In this document: piece after piece, positions 6,396 through 13,679 of the stretch
How the letters are laid out: the number at the start of each line of letters is the position of its first letter
How positions within the stretch are numbered: position 1 is the first letter of the stretch
Source: a virus
Virus record (IMG/VR): IMGVR_UViG_3300025099_000044
Coordinates: 1-42,905 of that record
DNA length: 42,905 bases
Reading direction: 5' to 3' (one strand)
Program-made: the position numbers and the translations under genes
Notes under the pieces: model-generated
Told to the model about the DNA's origin: nothing
Seen by the model: the letters and a program-made list of their open reading frames with translations, nothing else
Database searches by the model: none

Positions 6396-8363
6396 ATGCC
6401 TAGTACAAGAGCACAGGTAATCACGAGACGGACTTATAATAGACCTCTAAATGCAGAGGGAACTAAGTTTGAAACTTGGGAACAAACAGTAGGGCGAGTA
6501 ATTGCCCATCAAAAATGGTTGTGGGAACGAGCAAAAGGTGAAACTCGTCTTACAGATGAAGAATGGAATGAATTAGTAGAGCTTCAACAACTTCTTATAG
6601 AAAGAAAGATTTGTGTAGCTGGTAGAACTTTATGGTTAGGAGATACAGAAATATCTCGTAGGCGTGAGAGTTCTATGTTTAACTGCTCATTCACAATAGT
6701 AGAAACAGTATATGACTGTGTAGATGTCTTGTGGCTTCTGTTACAGGGTTGCGGAGTAGGGTTTAAACCTATTACTGGTACATTAAATGGTTTCTATAAA
6801 CCTATTTCTGATATTAGAGTAATACACACTAAAAGAACAGAAAAAGGTGGAGTAGAAGATAATGTAGAAACATGGGATCCAGACACTAAAGTATGGACTA
6901 TCTCAGTTGGTGACTCTGCTGAAGCATGGGCAAGAAGTGTTGGTAAACTACTAGCGGGTAAATACCCAGCAAAAACACTAATACTTGATTTTAGTCAAAT
7001 TAGACCTGCGGGTGAAAGACTTAAAGGATATGGTTGGATTTCCTCTGGGAGTGAAGCAATCGGAAAAGCATATCTAGAAATAGCTAAAATATTAAATTTA
7101 CGAGCTGGTAATCTTTTAAGAAGAATGGATATATTAGATATCATTAACTGGCTAGGCACAGTTCTTTCTTCACGCAGAAGTGCTGAAATTGCACTATTTG
7201 ACTACGGATACCCCGAATGGGAAGACTTTGCAGTTGCAAAGAAAGACTGGTGGGTTACTGGAAACGAACAAAGACAACAAAGTAATAATTCTTTGTTGTT
7301 TAGATATAAACCAACGAAAGAACAATTATCACACATATTTAAACTTATGGGTGACGCAGGAGGTTCTGAGCCTGGCTTCATTAATGGTATGGCAGCTTTA
7401 GAACGAGCACCTTGGTTTAAAGGTGTTAACCCTTGTGCTGAAATTTTATTAGGAAATAAAAGTTTCTGTAATTTAACAGAGGTTGACTTAGGAAAATTTG
7501 TAGGAGATCAAGCAGGATTAATACAAGCCCTAAAGTTAGTTGCGAGAGCAAACTATCGTCAAACCTGTGTAGACCTCAATGATGGAGTTCTACAAGAAGC
7601 CTGGCATCTAAATAACCAGTTTTTACATCTATGTGGTGTAGGACTTACAGGGATAGCTAGGAGGAGGAATTTAGGAGCATATGACTACAAACAAATGCAA
7701 AGAGTCACTACCTCAGCCGCATACCGTATGGCTGATGAATTGGATCTTCCCCGGCCAAAGAACGTTACAACCGTCAAACCTTCGGGAACATTGTCAAAGA
7801 TTATGGATACTACTGAAGGTGTGCATAAGCCTCTTGGCAAATATCTTTTTAACAATGTTAATTTCAGTAAGCACGATCCTATTATTGATACTTTGCGGAG
7901 TGCTAATTATAATGTATTTGACCACCCTACAGATCCAGAGGGCATATTGGTTACTTTCCCCGTATCTTATGAAGATGTGGAATTCGATCGCGAAGGAACT
8001 AAGGAAGTTAATTTGGAAACCGCCATCGAACAATTAGAAAGATATAAGTTATTACAAAATAATTGGTGTCAACAAAATGTTAGTGCTACAATTAGTTATA
8101 GCCCTGACGAAGTTGAAGATATTATTGACTGGTTATATGAAAACTGGGATAACTATGTTGGTGTAAGTTTTATTTATAGAAACGACCCAACAAAAACAGC
8201 AAAAGATTTAGGTTATTTATACTTACCACAAGAAGTGGTTACAAAAGAAGAGTATGAAAACTATAATAAACAGCTTCTTCCAATAGACTTAGAAAAAGTA
8301 GAAAATACTTTCTTAGAGATAGAAGATGAAGAATGTGCAACGGGCGCTTGCCCAATAAAATAG
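6396..8363 (+). CDS. nrdJ: Adenosylcobalamin-dependent class II ribonucleoside-triphosphate reductase
   Basis: Reduces ribonucleotides to deoxyribonucleotides using vitamin B12 coenzyme and needs no oxygen or radical subunit. The 655-aa monomeric form fits the Lactobacillus leichmannii type. Cys97 in FNCSF and Cys358 in SFCNL are the substrate-reducing pair, and N345-P-C347-A-E349 holds the thiyl-radical Cys and Glu. The 11-residue spacing of C347 and C358 equals that of the leichmannii enzyme. The C-terminal shuttle pair C647/C652 lies in ECATGACPIK. A good ribosome site (GGGAG) precedes the ATG. No intein or intron interrupts it. Bases 7735-8030, around the conserved KPSGTLSK motif, show a different codon preference from the rest of the gene. 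The cofactor must come from the host. Confidence 0.96.
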   Translation: MPSTRAQVITRRTYNRPLNAEGTKFETWEQTVGRVIAHQKWLWERAKGETRLTDEEWNELVELQQLLIERKICVAGRTLWLGDTEISRRRESSMFNCSFTIVETVYDCVDVLWLLLQGCGVGFKPITGTLNGFYKPISDIRVIHTKRTEKGGVEDNVETWDPDTKVWTISVGDSAEAWARSVGKLLAGKYPAKTLILDFSQIRPAGERLKGYGWISSGSEAIGKAYLEIAKILNLRAGNLLRRMDILDIINWLGTVLSSRRSAEIALFDYGYPEWEDFAVAKKDWWVTGNEQRQQSNNSLLFRYKPTKEQLSHIFKLMGDAGGSEPGFINGMAALERAPWFKGVNPCAEILLGNKSFCNLTEVDLGKFVGDQAGLIQALKLVARANYRQTCVDLNDGVLQEAWHLNNQFLHLCGVGLTGIARRRNLGAYDYKQMQRVTTSAAYRMADELDLPRPKNVTTVKPSGTLSKIMDTTEGVHKPLGKYLFNNVNFSKHDPIIDTLRSANYNVFDHPTDPEGILVTFPVSYEDVEFDREGTKEVNLETAIEQLERYKLLQNNWCQQNVSATISYSPDEVEDIIDWLYENWDNYVGVSFIYRNDPTKTAKDLGYLYLPQEVVTKEEYENYNKQLLPIDLEKVENTFLEIEDEECATGACPIK

Positions 8364-8372
8364 GAGAAAATC

Positions 8373-8606
8373 ATGGCTATTGCCAAAGATGAACCAGTAC
8401 TAATACTGGGAGATAAAAAATTTATTATTAGTGAGCTTTCTCCAGAAGCGCAGTATTGCGTTGCTCAAATGAATGATATCCAAGCAGATATAACAAATAC
8501 ATCTAAAATCTTGGACAGGCATCGAGCAGCTTATTCTGGCTTTCAGGTACAATTAGAAAAACTAGTTGCCGAGCCAGAAGAAACTGGAGAGACAGATGAG
8601 TCGTAA
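8373..8606 (+). CDS. Small conserved phage protein, 77 aa (DUF6447-like)
   Basis: Starts nine bases after the RNR stop with AGGAG well placed before the ATG. The product has the layout of small marine-phage proteins of the DUF6447 type: a short N-terminal strand region with GDKKFIISELSPEAQ, then a helical segment (QYCVAQMNDIQADI) running into a charged, acidic C-terminus. The family has no established function. Its end overlaps the SecB-like gene by 11 bases, so the two are translationally linked. The family name is offered from pattern memory only. Confidence 0.7.
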   Translation: MAIAKDEPVLILGDKKFIISELSPEAQYCVAQMNDIQADITNTSKILDRHRAAYSGFQVQLEKLVAEPEETGETDES

Positions 8607-9009
8607 AGAAATAAAAGTAGAAAAAATATTTCTAAAAGATTCTAGCATAGAAACCCCCTCTAGTCCTGATCAATTTCAATATGAAAGAGAGGAAGTTATA
8701 GTTAAGATGGACATGAATGTTCGAAATAAACTGTTACTAGCTCCTTCGTATTATGAAGTCATATTAAGTTTAGGCATTACGGGAAAAGATCAAGAACATT
8801 TTTTATATATAGTTAATGTAATATATGGGGGTTTATTTGACTTAAAAGGGTATAACAAAGAAGAAGCAGAGAAATGTGTTGCTGTAGACTGTCCTCATAT
8901 ACTATTCCCATATGCTCAACAGTTTGTATATGATATGACTTCAAAATCAGGATTCCACCCAGCTTTTCTACAACCTGTGGATTTTGAGGAAGACTTTGAA
9001 GATTCGTAG
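8596..9009 (+). CDS. secB: SecB-like protein-export chaperone
   Basis: Homologue of the bacterial cytosolic chaperone SecB, which holds preproteins unfolded for SecA/SecYEG. The 137-aa product follows SecB end to end. It has IFLKDSSIETPSSPDQFQ (SecB has YVKDLSFE-P-AP-x-F), a YYEVILSLGITG strand, FLYIVNVIYGGLFDLKG (SecB has AFxxEVxQAGIFxIxG), then CPHILFPYAQQFVYDM (SecB has CPNxLFPYARE). It ends in GFHPAFLQPVDFEEDF (SecB has GFPxLxLxPVNFDALY). The ATG at 8596 is chosen over an upstream in-frame codon at 8566 because GGAGAG lies 8 bases before it and SecB similarity begins there. A SecB gene is not a standard phage component. Clients could be phage structural or modification proteins or redirected host preproteins; none can be deduced here. 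Confidence 0.88.
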   Translation: MSRKEIKVEKIFLKDSSIETPSSPDQFQYEREEVIVKMDMNVRNKLLLAPSYYEVILSLGITGKDQEHFLYIVNVIYGGLFDLKGYNKEEAEKCVAVDCPHILFPYAQQFVYDMTSKSGFHPAFLQPVDFEEDFEDS

Positions 9010-9670
9010 ACTTAATTGGGATAAAGAAAAACATGGATTAGTTTGGAAGATATCAAATGTATTTAAAGAATACGAAATGGAACATATTTTAGCAAAACTT
9101 CCTGAGAATGAAATAAAAATACCTAAGGAACACAGAACACTTGATAAAGCAGGTTTTACAACAAGTAGGGCTGCCTATAGGGCGTCCTCCTTACCTGCTT
9201 TAGAAGGCAGAATGGAACGAAAATTAAAAGAGTTATATCCTACTCTTAGAAAAGAATACAGAGATGAGGGTGTAAGTGTTTATGCGGATAATTATGCTGA
9301 AACCAAAGATAATTGGGACACTAAACATTTCAAGCTTGATATGTCTTTACAAGGAACTCCTAAAGGAATGAATTATCAGATGCATACAGATGTTGATTTT
9401 AAATTTCTTACAGCATTAGTATATATTGCTCCAGAGTGTTCAGAGCCTACTTACTTTCATGCTTATCCAGGATATAGAATTAAGTATAGAGAAGAAGATA
9501 AAAACCCTATAATGGCGGTTCCTTGGGAAATAAATGCAGGTTATATCTTTTTAGCGGGTTCAAAATCACAACACAGCTATTCTAATAATATATTTAATAC
9601 AGATAGATATGTTATATTAGCAAACTTAGTATCAGATACAGATAAGATGCAAGACTTAGGAACTTGGTAA
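8996..9670 (+). CDS. Putative 2-oxoglutarate/Fe(II)-dependent oxygenase
   Basis: The likely fold is a double-stranded beta-helix (jelly roll) of the prolyl-hydroxylase-like superfamily. The metal triad appears as HTD in NYQMHTDVDFKFL and a distal His in SKSQHSYSNN. Arg in FNTDRYVILANL is placed to bind 2-oxoglutarate. The strand alternation LTALVYIAP...GYIFLAG supports the jelly roll. The start is taken as TTG at 8996 (MKIRRLNWDK), with GAGGA five bases upstream; another TTG at 8984 is possible. The gene overlaps the end of the SecB-like gene. The substrate is unknown: protein, nucleobase or small molecule are all possible. Phages often carry such oxygenases in DNA or protein modification modules. 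Confidence 0.78.
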   Translation: MKIRRLNWDKEKHGLVWKISNVFKEYEMEHILAKLPENEIKIPKEHRTLDKAGFTTSRAAYRASSLPALEGRMERKLKELYPTLRKEYRDEGVSVYADNYAETKDNWDTKHFKLDMSLQGTPKGMNYQMHTDVDFKFLTALVYIAPECSEPTYFHAYPGYRIKYREEDKNPIMAVPWEINAGYIFLAGSKSQHSYSNNIFNTDRYVILANLVSDTDKMQDLGTW

Positions 9671-10365
9671 TGCATTTTCAAGACTTAATAGACCCTATGA
9701 CTTTAGATGAATTTCATACAAAGTATCATAGAAAAAAGTTTTGTGTTATAAAGGGCAATGCTTGGAGAAAAAATCTATTTACAAAGATTATTACTTGGGA
9801 AGAGTTTTCAACTTATATAAATAATGATAGAGCAGTAAGTGGTTTACAGGCAATACTACCTGGAGGTGAAAAACTATGTATGGAAAAAGATAACCTTTAT
9901 AAGCATAGAAAACCTAGCTGGTCTAAAGAGTTTTATTATGAAAAAGAATATTTGCATAAAATATGGAAAGATAATGGCTCTATCATCTTAACAAAAGCTT
10001 CTCTACTAACTAAAGAAATTTCTGCAATAGCTGGTGCTATAGAAAAATACTTTGAAGGTGCTGCTGATGCTCACTTTTATTGTAGTAGAGCTAAAGATGG
10101 TTGGTCGTTTCCCTTCCATAGAGATAATGATGATAATTGGTTAGTTCATGCACACGGAACAGTAAGGTGGACGGTTAATAATTCTTTATCAAATTTACCA
10201 GACGATAATACAGAATTTGATTTAACAGCGGGGGATTTATTATATATTCCTAAAGGCTTAATACATAAAGCAGTTGCTCAAACAAGAAGAATATCAATAT
10301 CAGTTCCTTTGTTAGAAAACCACACACCTAAGCCACTAGATAGAATTTATTACGACTTTGCGTAG
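9670..10365 (+). CDS. Cupin/JmjC-like putative Fe(II) oxygenase
   Basis: The 231-aa protein starts at ATG 9670 in a TAATG overlap with the previous stop. A TTG two codons upstream opens the longer frame, but AGGA supports the ATG. An N-terminal FxxxYxxKxFCVIKGN segment resembles the entry region of JmjC/cupin_8 hydroxylases. The metal site appears as WSFPFHRDNDDNWL (H-x-D) with a later GDLLYIPKGLIHKAVA (His), a typical cupin tail in which the protein provides PxG and His. With the preceding gene it forms a pair of different Fe(II)-oxygenase-like proteins. The substrate is unknown; protein hydroxylation is plausible. The gene ends 30 bases inside the convergent methyltransferase gene. Confidence 0.75.
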   Translation: MHFQDLIDPMTLDEFHTKYHRKKFCVIKGNAWRKNLFTKIITWEEFSTYINNDRAVSGLQAILPGGEKLCMEKDNLYKHRKPSWSKEFYYEKEYLHKIWKDNGSIILTKASLLTKEISAIAGAIEKYFEGAADAHFYCSRAKDGWSFPFHRDNDDNWLVHAHGTVRWTVNNSLSNLPDDNTEFDLTAGDLLYIPKGLIHKAVAQTRRISISVPLLENHTPKPLDRIYYDFA

Positions 10366-10869
10366 TACTAAAACTAAGTCATCTTGCTTAGGGTTATCTC
10401 TAGCAAAGTCTATAGATTCTATAAAAGCATACTTTTTTATTAAGTTAATCCACCAATCTGCTGGTTTAACAATTAAATGAGCATTTCTACCGTCTGGCAA
10501 AGTTTCTCGAGCTTCTTTCATTGATATAGCAACAAATGCTTTTTTACTAAACTTGGAAACCATGTGTTTTAGTACTGATTCTATATATTCTGGCTCTACA
10601 TGCTCTAACACATCTGTACATAGTACATAATCTACAGGTTTTGGATCTCTTGACCATTTAGGTACAGCTGGATCATAATTACGAACTATTATAGGTAAAA
10701 ACCAAGGTAAGTTTTCTCCTTTACCACACCCATAATCTAACATATCTTTTATATCATTTTTGTATATCCAATTACAAATTCTTATAATATTACCTCTTGG
10801 TCCCGTTCCCCAGTCTTCATTTTCTTCATGTAGTTCTTCTAGCTGTTTTCTATATTTATCTGATATCAC
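10336..10869 (-). CDS. SAM-dependent methyltransferase (class I)
   Basis: The 177-aa Rossmann-fold methyltransferase has motif I MLDYGCGKGENLPWF, a motif II acidic turn in VRNYDPAVPKW, and motif IV VDYVLCTDVLEHVEP. This set is typical of type 11/12 small-molecule or protein methyltransferases rather than DNA methylases: no NPPY or DPPY is seen. It is the last gene of the leftward arm. Its 3' end overlaps the rightward oxygenase gene by 30 bases, and its start overlaps the previous gene by 14. Neighbouring glycosyltransferase-like genes suggest that it modifies a glycan or a tail protein; this is inference. Confidence 0.85.
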   Translation of the reverse strand: MISDKYRKQLEELHEENEDWGTGPRGNIIRICNWIYKNDIKDMLDYGCGKGENLPWFLPIIVRNYDPAVPKWSRDPKPVDYVLCTDVLEHVEPEYIESVLKHMVSKFSKKAFVAISMKEARETLPDGRNAHLIVKPADWWINLIKKYAFIESIDFARDNPKQDDLVLVLRKVVINSI

Positions 10870-11566
10870 TTAACGCTTTCCTCATTTTTGATATTCTAAT
10901 TTTTGATAGATTTCCTAAATACTCAATACGCTTTCTATATTTGGGAGATAAACCGTCCATATAAGGTAATAGTTTTTCAAAGTGATAGGCATAGGTTTCG
11001 TCTACATTTATAGTATCTTTATGTATACAATCATTATAATTATGTATAATAGCCTTTTCGCCGTCTACTCCATAATGTAAAGCGTCTATAGTTGCACACG
11101 CTTCTTTGGCAAAAAGAATATCCTCTTTATGATTCATTGTTCTAGGCATATACAATACTTTTTTAGGAATAACACCTCTATCTGATTGAGGAATAGAATC
11201 CCACTTCTCAGGATTAATTACAAATACGGATAAGTCTAATAAATTTGGAGTTATATTTTTATCAACTAAAGGGTAATGTTGTTTGAGTCTATCGTCTGTT
11301 ATATAAACCCCTCTCCTACTAACACAAAGAGGAAAGTCTTTTACCTTATCAGGTAATTCAATTTCTCTATCCACAACCAAACCACTTCTTAGTACTAAAG
11401 TAATACCTTTTGCGTATTTAAAAGTAGTAGGAAATCTATCACCAGGATTACAGGAAACAACTGTATAAGGTACAGTTGCCATATTTTTATGTAAAGAGTT
11501 TACCGTTAGGTTTACTAGATTATTCTCTTCCAGTATCAAGACTCTTAGGTCGTTCGGGGGGAACAT
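10856..11566 (-). CDS. Hypothetical protein, possibly glycosyltransferase-like (GT-A)
   Basis: The 236-aa product starts at the ATG at 11566 with AAGGAAG upstream, overlapping the preceding gene by 47 bases. The N-terminus (LRVLILEENNLVNLTVNSL) and the following VVSCNPGDRFP resemble the first strand-helix and the NDGS-type turn of family 2 glycosyltransferases. A later LLDLSVFVINPEKWDSIP resembles acceptor-side segments of GT-A enzymes. A canonical DxD motif is not obvious, so the call is tentative. Neighbours (a GT-B-like protein and a methyltransferase) support a sugar-modification cassette. Confidence 0.45.
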   Translation of the reverse strand: MFPPNDLRVLILEENNLVNLTVNSLHKNMATVPYTVVSCNPGDRFPTTFKYAKGITLVLRSGLVVDREIELPDKVKDFPLCVSRRGVYITDDRLKQHYPLVDKNITPNLLDLSVFVINPEKWDSIPQSDRGVIPKKVLYMPRTMNHKEDILFAKEACATIDALHYGVDGEKAIIHNYNDCIHKDTINVDETYAYHFEKLLPYMDGLSPKYRKRIEYLGNLSKIRISKMRKALSDIR

Positions 11567-12428
11567 GAGTTTCTTCCTTAAAATAGTTAAAAAATTCGTT
11601 TATTTTTTCTTGGGGATTCCAAGATTGGTGGTGTATTAAACCAGAGTACTTACAAGAAAATAAGCGTTTGACTCCAGTTTCATTAAAGGTCATATTTCTA
11701 GATAGTGCATTATAAATTGTTGTATATGTAAGAAATTTCTCTAACCCTTTCTGATCGTATAGTTTTACTTTTTTACCTTTGGCAAGAGCAACAATACCCA
11801 TTTCTGAGTTAGTGCAACACCCAACAGTTTCTGCGTTGTTTAATATAGCATGACCAGAAAATTTCTTATCTATAATTGATTCTTCACCAAAACTATTTTT
11901 CAAATCACTCAGAGCAAAGGGAGATGTTAAAGGGTGACATTTAAGTTTTGCCCCGTACACATCTATAGCTTGTTTTATTTTTGTACGGTCTATTACATCA
12001 TTTAATATATTAGTGCCGGGTAAAAATATAACAAACGGATATGATAGGTTTGTTTTCCTTAATTTATATTTATCATTATCGCTATCAACTACATCTTTAA
12101 ATATTTCTTCACCTTCTTCGGTTATTTCACTTTGAACTACCTCATTCATTAACTTAGTGCAGTATAGACTAGATGCGGGTCTTAAATATACAAATTTTGT
12201 CATTATATCTGTATATACATAACCTCTTATCTTTTTCTCACCCTGAAAATCATACCAAAGATCATACTCTAAATTAGTGTAATTATTTCCTTTTTCAGGT
12301 AATAAATAATGAATAGGGTCTAGTTTATCATTTTGTTTAGATCGCCTTGTAGTTCCTGATTTAAAAAAGTGAGCTACGTCATCATTTAAAACATCATTAA
12401 AAGCTAATATTTCAATCCCTTTCGCCAT
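11520..12428 (-). CDS. Glycosyltransferase-like protein (GT-B, capsule-synthesis type)
   Basis: The 302-aa product has the C-terminal arrangement of GT-B nucleotide-sugar enzymes and capsule-synthesis proteins. AKLKCHPLTSP (the K-x-HP segment) is followed by ILNNAETVGCCTNSEMGIVALAKGKKVKLYD. That region matches the usual pattern of a hydrophobic strand, a T/S-rich nucleotide loop, EAL-like helix and GK-x-V strand. A GAGAGG ribosome site precedes the ATG. The N-terminal half is not recognisable. It may glycosylate a phage tail component or alter a host surface glycan. The Asn/Thr/Ser-rich repeat protein encoded three genes upstream would be an obvious acceptor candidate, but this is inference. 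Confidence 0.6.
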   Translation of the reverse strand: MAKGIEILAFNDVLNDDVAHFFKSGTTRRSKQNDKLDPIHYLLPEKGNNYTNLEYDLWYDFQGEKKIRGYVYTDIMTKFVYLRPASSLYCTKLMNEVVQSEITEEGEEIFKDVVDSDNDKYKLRKTNLSYPFVIFLPGTNILNDVIDRTKIKQAIDVYGAKLKCHPLTSPFALSDLKNSFGEESIIDKKFSGHAILNNAETVGCCTNSEMGIVALAKGKKVKLYDQKGLEKFLTYTTIYNALSRNMTFNETGVKRLFSCKYSGLIHHQSWNPQEKINEFFNYFKEETHVPPERPKSLDTGRE

Positions 12429-12558
12429 TTTCTAGCCTCTCGATCTTTTCTTCGAGCTCTTCCATGCGCTCTTCCATATCTTTAAAGTGTTCGATTATAA
12501 TAGAGAGAGTTTCTTCAGCTCTTCTAGTTATAACCTTTAATTCTTCTTTTATTTCCAT
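12412..12558 (-). CDS. Small coiled-coil protein, 48 aa
   Basis: This short gene fills the interval between the 302-aa and 187-aa genes, overlapping both (17 and 10 bases). It starts at ATG 12558 (MEIKEELKVITRRAEE) and ends with TGA at 12412-12414. The product is highly charged and an almost perfect heptad coiled coil (FKDMEERMEELEEKIERL). The open frame and four-base-scale packing match the style of the operon. The ribosome site is weak. It could be an oligomerisation partner of a neighbouring modification enzyme; function is unknown. Confidence 0.65.
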   Translation of the reverse strand: MEIKEELKVITRRAEETLSIIIEHFKDMEERMEELEEKIERLENGERD

Positions 12559-13112
12559 TGTCCAAATTCCTGTTCAAATTCTAAGTTATAATCTTCCTGA
12601 CGCTTACTAAAGTAATCAGGATCTGCTTTTTCTCCCTGTATAAATTCATTTACTACTCTATTGGTATTAGCCCAAGTTTTATAGTAATTAGTTTTTCTAA
12701 GTCTTGTTGCAAACTTAAATGTTTTCTCGTGATTCTGTGCAAAGAAAACTATATATTCACCATTAGTTATGTCAGTATTTCCTATTACTTCATGCCAATC
12801 TGGGTGATCTTCTACAAAAACCAAGCCTCTATTCTGCGCTATAGCTTCTGTTTTTCGTGCTATTTTGAAAGTATCTTGTATACTCCACCTATCTTTTTCA
12901 AAAATTAAAAGTGTTATATCGTGTTTTGATAAATCTATATCTTTAATACACTTTTCAATATCTGAATCTGGTTTATCATTACTAAACTCTATAATATTTA
13001 ATCTATTAGATCTTCTTGCTTCTTTTGCATACGGACAAACAGGTAAGTTACCAAAATCTGAGTTAGGTACTTCTACAAATGTTTTAATCCATTCAAGGAT
13101 TTTTTGCTTCAT
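12549..13112 (-). CDS. Conserved hypothetical protein, DUF1415-like
   Basis: The 187-aa product contains a conserved-looking N-terminal motif, FGNLPVCPYAKEARRS, which resembles the LNLCPFA signature of DUF1415 proteins. It then has repeated acidic-hydrophobic strands (DITLLIFEKDRWSIQD) and an EDHPDWHEVIGN segment. The function of that family is not established. The single Cys in a CPYA turn could be functional. The start ATG at 13112 shares four bases with the stop of the next gene upstream (13112). The gene lies in the cassette with glycosyltransferase- and methyltransferase-like genes. Family attribution is weak. Confidence 0.6.
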   Translation of the reverse strand: MKQKILEWIKTFVEVPNSDFGNLPVCPYAKEARRSNRLNIIEFSNDKPDSDIEKCIKDIDLSKHDITLLIFEKDRWSIQDTFKIARKTEAIAQNRGLVFVEDHPDWHEVIGNTDITNGEYIVFFAQNHEKTFKFATRLRKTNYYKTWANTNRVVNEFIQGEKADPDYFSKRQEDYNLEFEQEFGQWK

Positions 13113-13675
13113 TATACTAATACCGTGATTATGTATTTTTTATAATTATGACCAAAGTAGTCTGCTTTGGTTTCACCAACCGTATAACTTATATGCCCTG
13201 CTACAACTGATTTTTCCCAAGCTGCTGCCATACCTGATCCTTCAATAACCCATGAAGAAAATGTAGCACAATTTTCAGATTTACTTTTAAAGAATGCATC
13301 TAATTTCTGGTAGTATTCAGCTGAATAACTCCAACCTTGACTACCACTAGCGTCTTCTCTCATCAAATCCATTCTATGACACATCATTTTAGGTCTGTCA
13401 CCATATCCACTTTCTCTTCCAGCATAATTATAATTAACAATTCTACCATCTATGTCTATTTTAAATATAGTTGTTCCTGTAACTCCATTTTGAAAAGCGT
13501 TTGCTACTACATCAAATTTTGCATCTTCAGATACATCTTTACTAGTGCCCATTTCTTCCCATAAAAGATTTGGAACAGGTGTTGCGTCTAAATAAGGTAA
13601 GGATTTATTAAAGCACTCTCTCAAAATTGCTTGATCTATATCGTCCCATGTTATTTCTGTTACTGTCATTGTCAT
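13112..13675 (-). CDS. Hypothetical protein downstream of the repeat protein, 187 aa
   Basis: The frame is open to 13750, inside the repeat-protein gene. The ATG at 13675 (MTMTVTEITWDDID) is preferred because it lies just after that gene's stop and has GGAG about 11 bases upstream; ATG 13669 is an alternative. The product is a mixed alpha/beta globular protein with TTIFKIDIDGRIVNYNYAG, a GWSYSAEYYQKLDAFF helix and a C-terminal YIITVLV strand. No enzyme motif is recognised. It directly follows the Thr-rich repeat protein gene, so it may be a virion partner, chaperone or modifier of it. Confidence 0.7.
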   Translation of the reverse strand: MTMTVTEITWDDIDQAILRECFNKSLPYLDATPVPNLLWEEMGTSKDVSEDAKFDVVANAFQNGVTGTTIFKIDIDGRIVNYNYAGRESGYGDRPKMMCHRMDLMREDASGSQGWSYSAEYYQKLDAFFKSKSENCATFSSWVIEGSGMAAAWEKSVVAGHISYTVGETKADYFGHNYKKYIITVLV

Positions 13676-13679
13676 TTTC

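Noticed and set aside
7180-8037. Additional open frames on both strands in the RNR gene
   Set aside because: The RNR frame has all catalytic residues. The extra open frames reflect the local codon-composition shift.
6396-8363. Intein or intron in the RNR
   Set aside because: The reading frame is continuous at the usual length with all motifs; there is no Hint or endonuclease segment, only a codon-use patch.
10371-10388. Small stem near the convergent junction
   Set aside because: Only 5 bp with an 8-base loop and no T run, so not a credible terminator.
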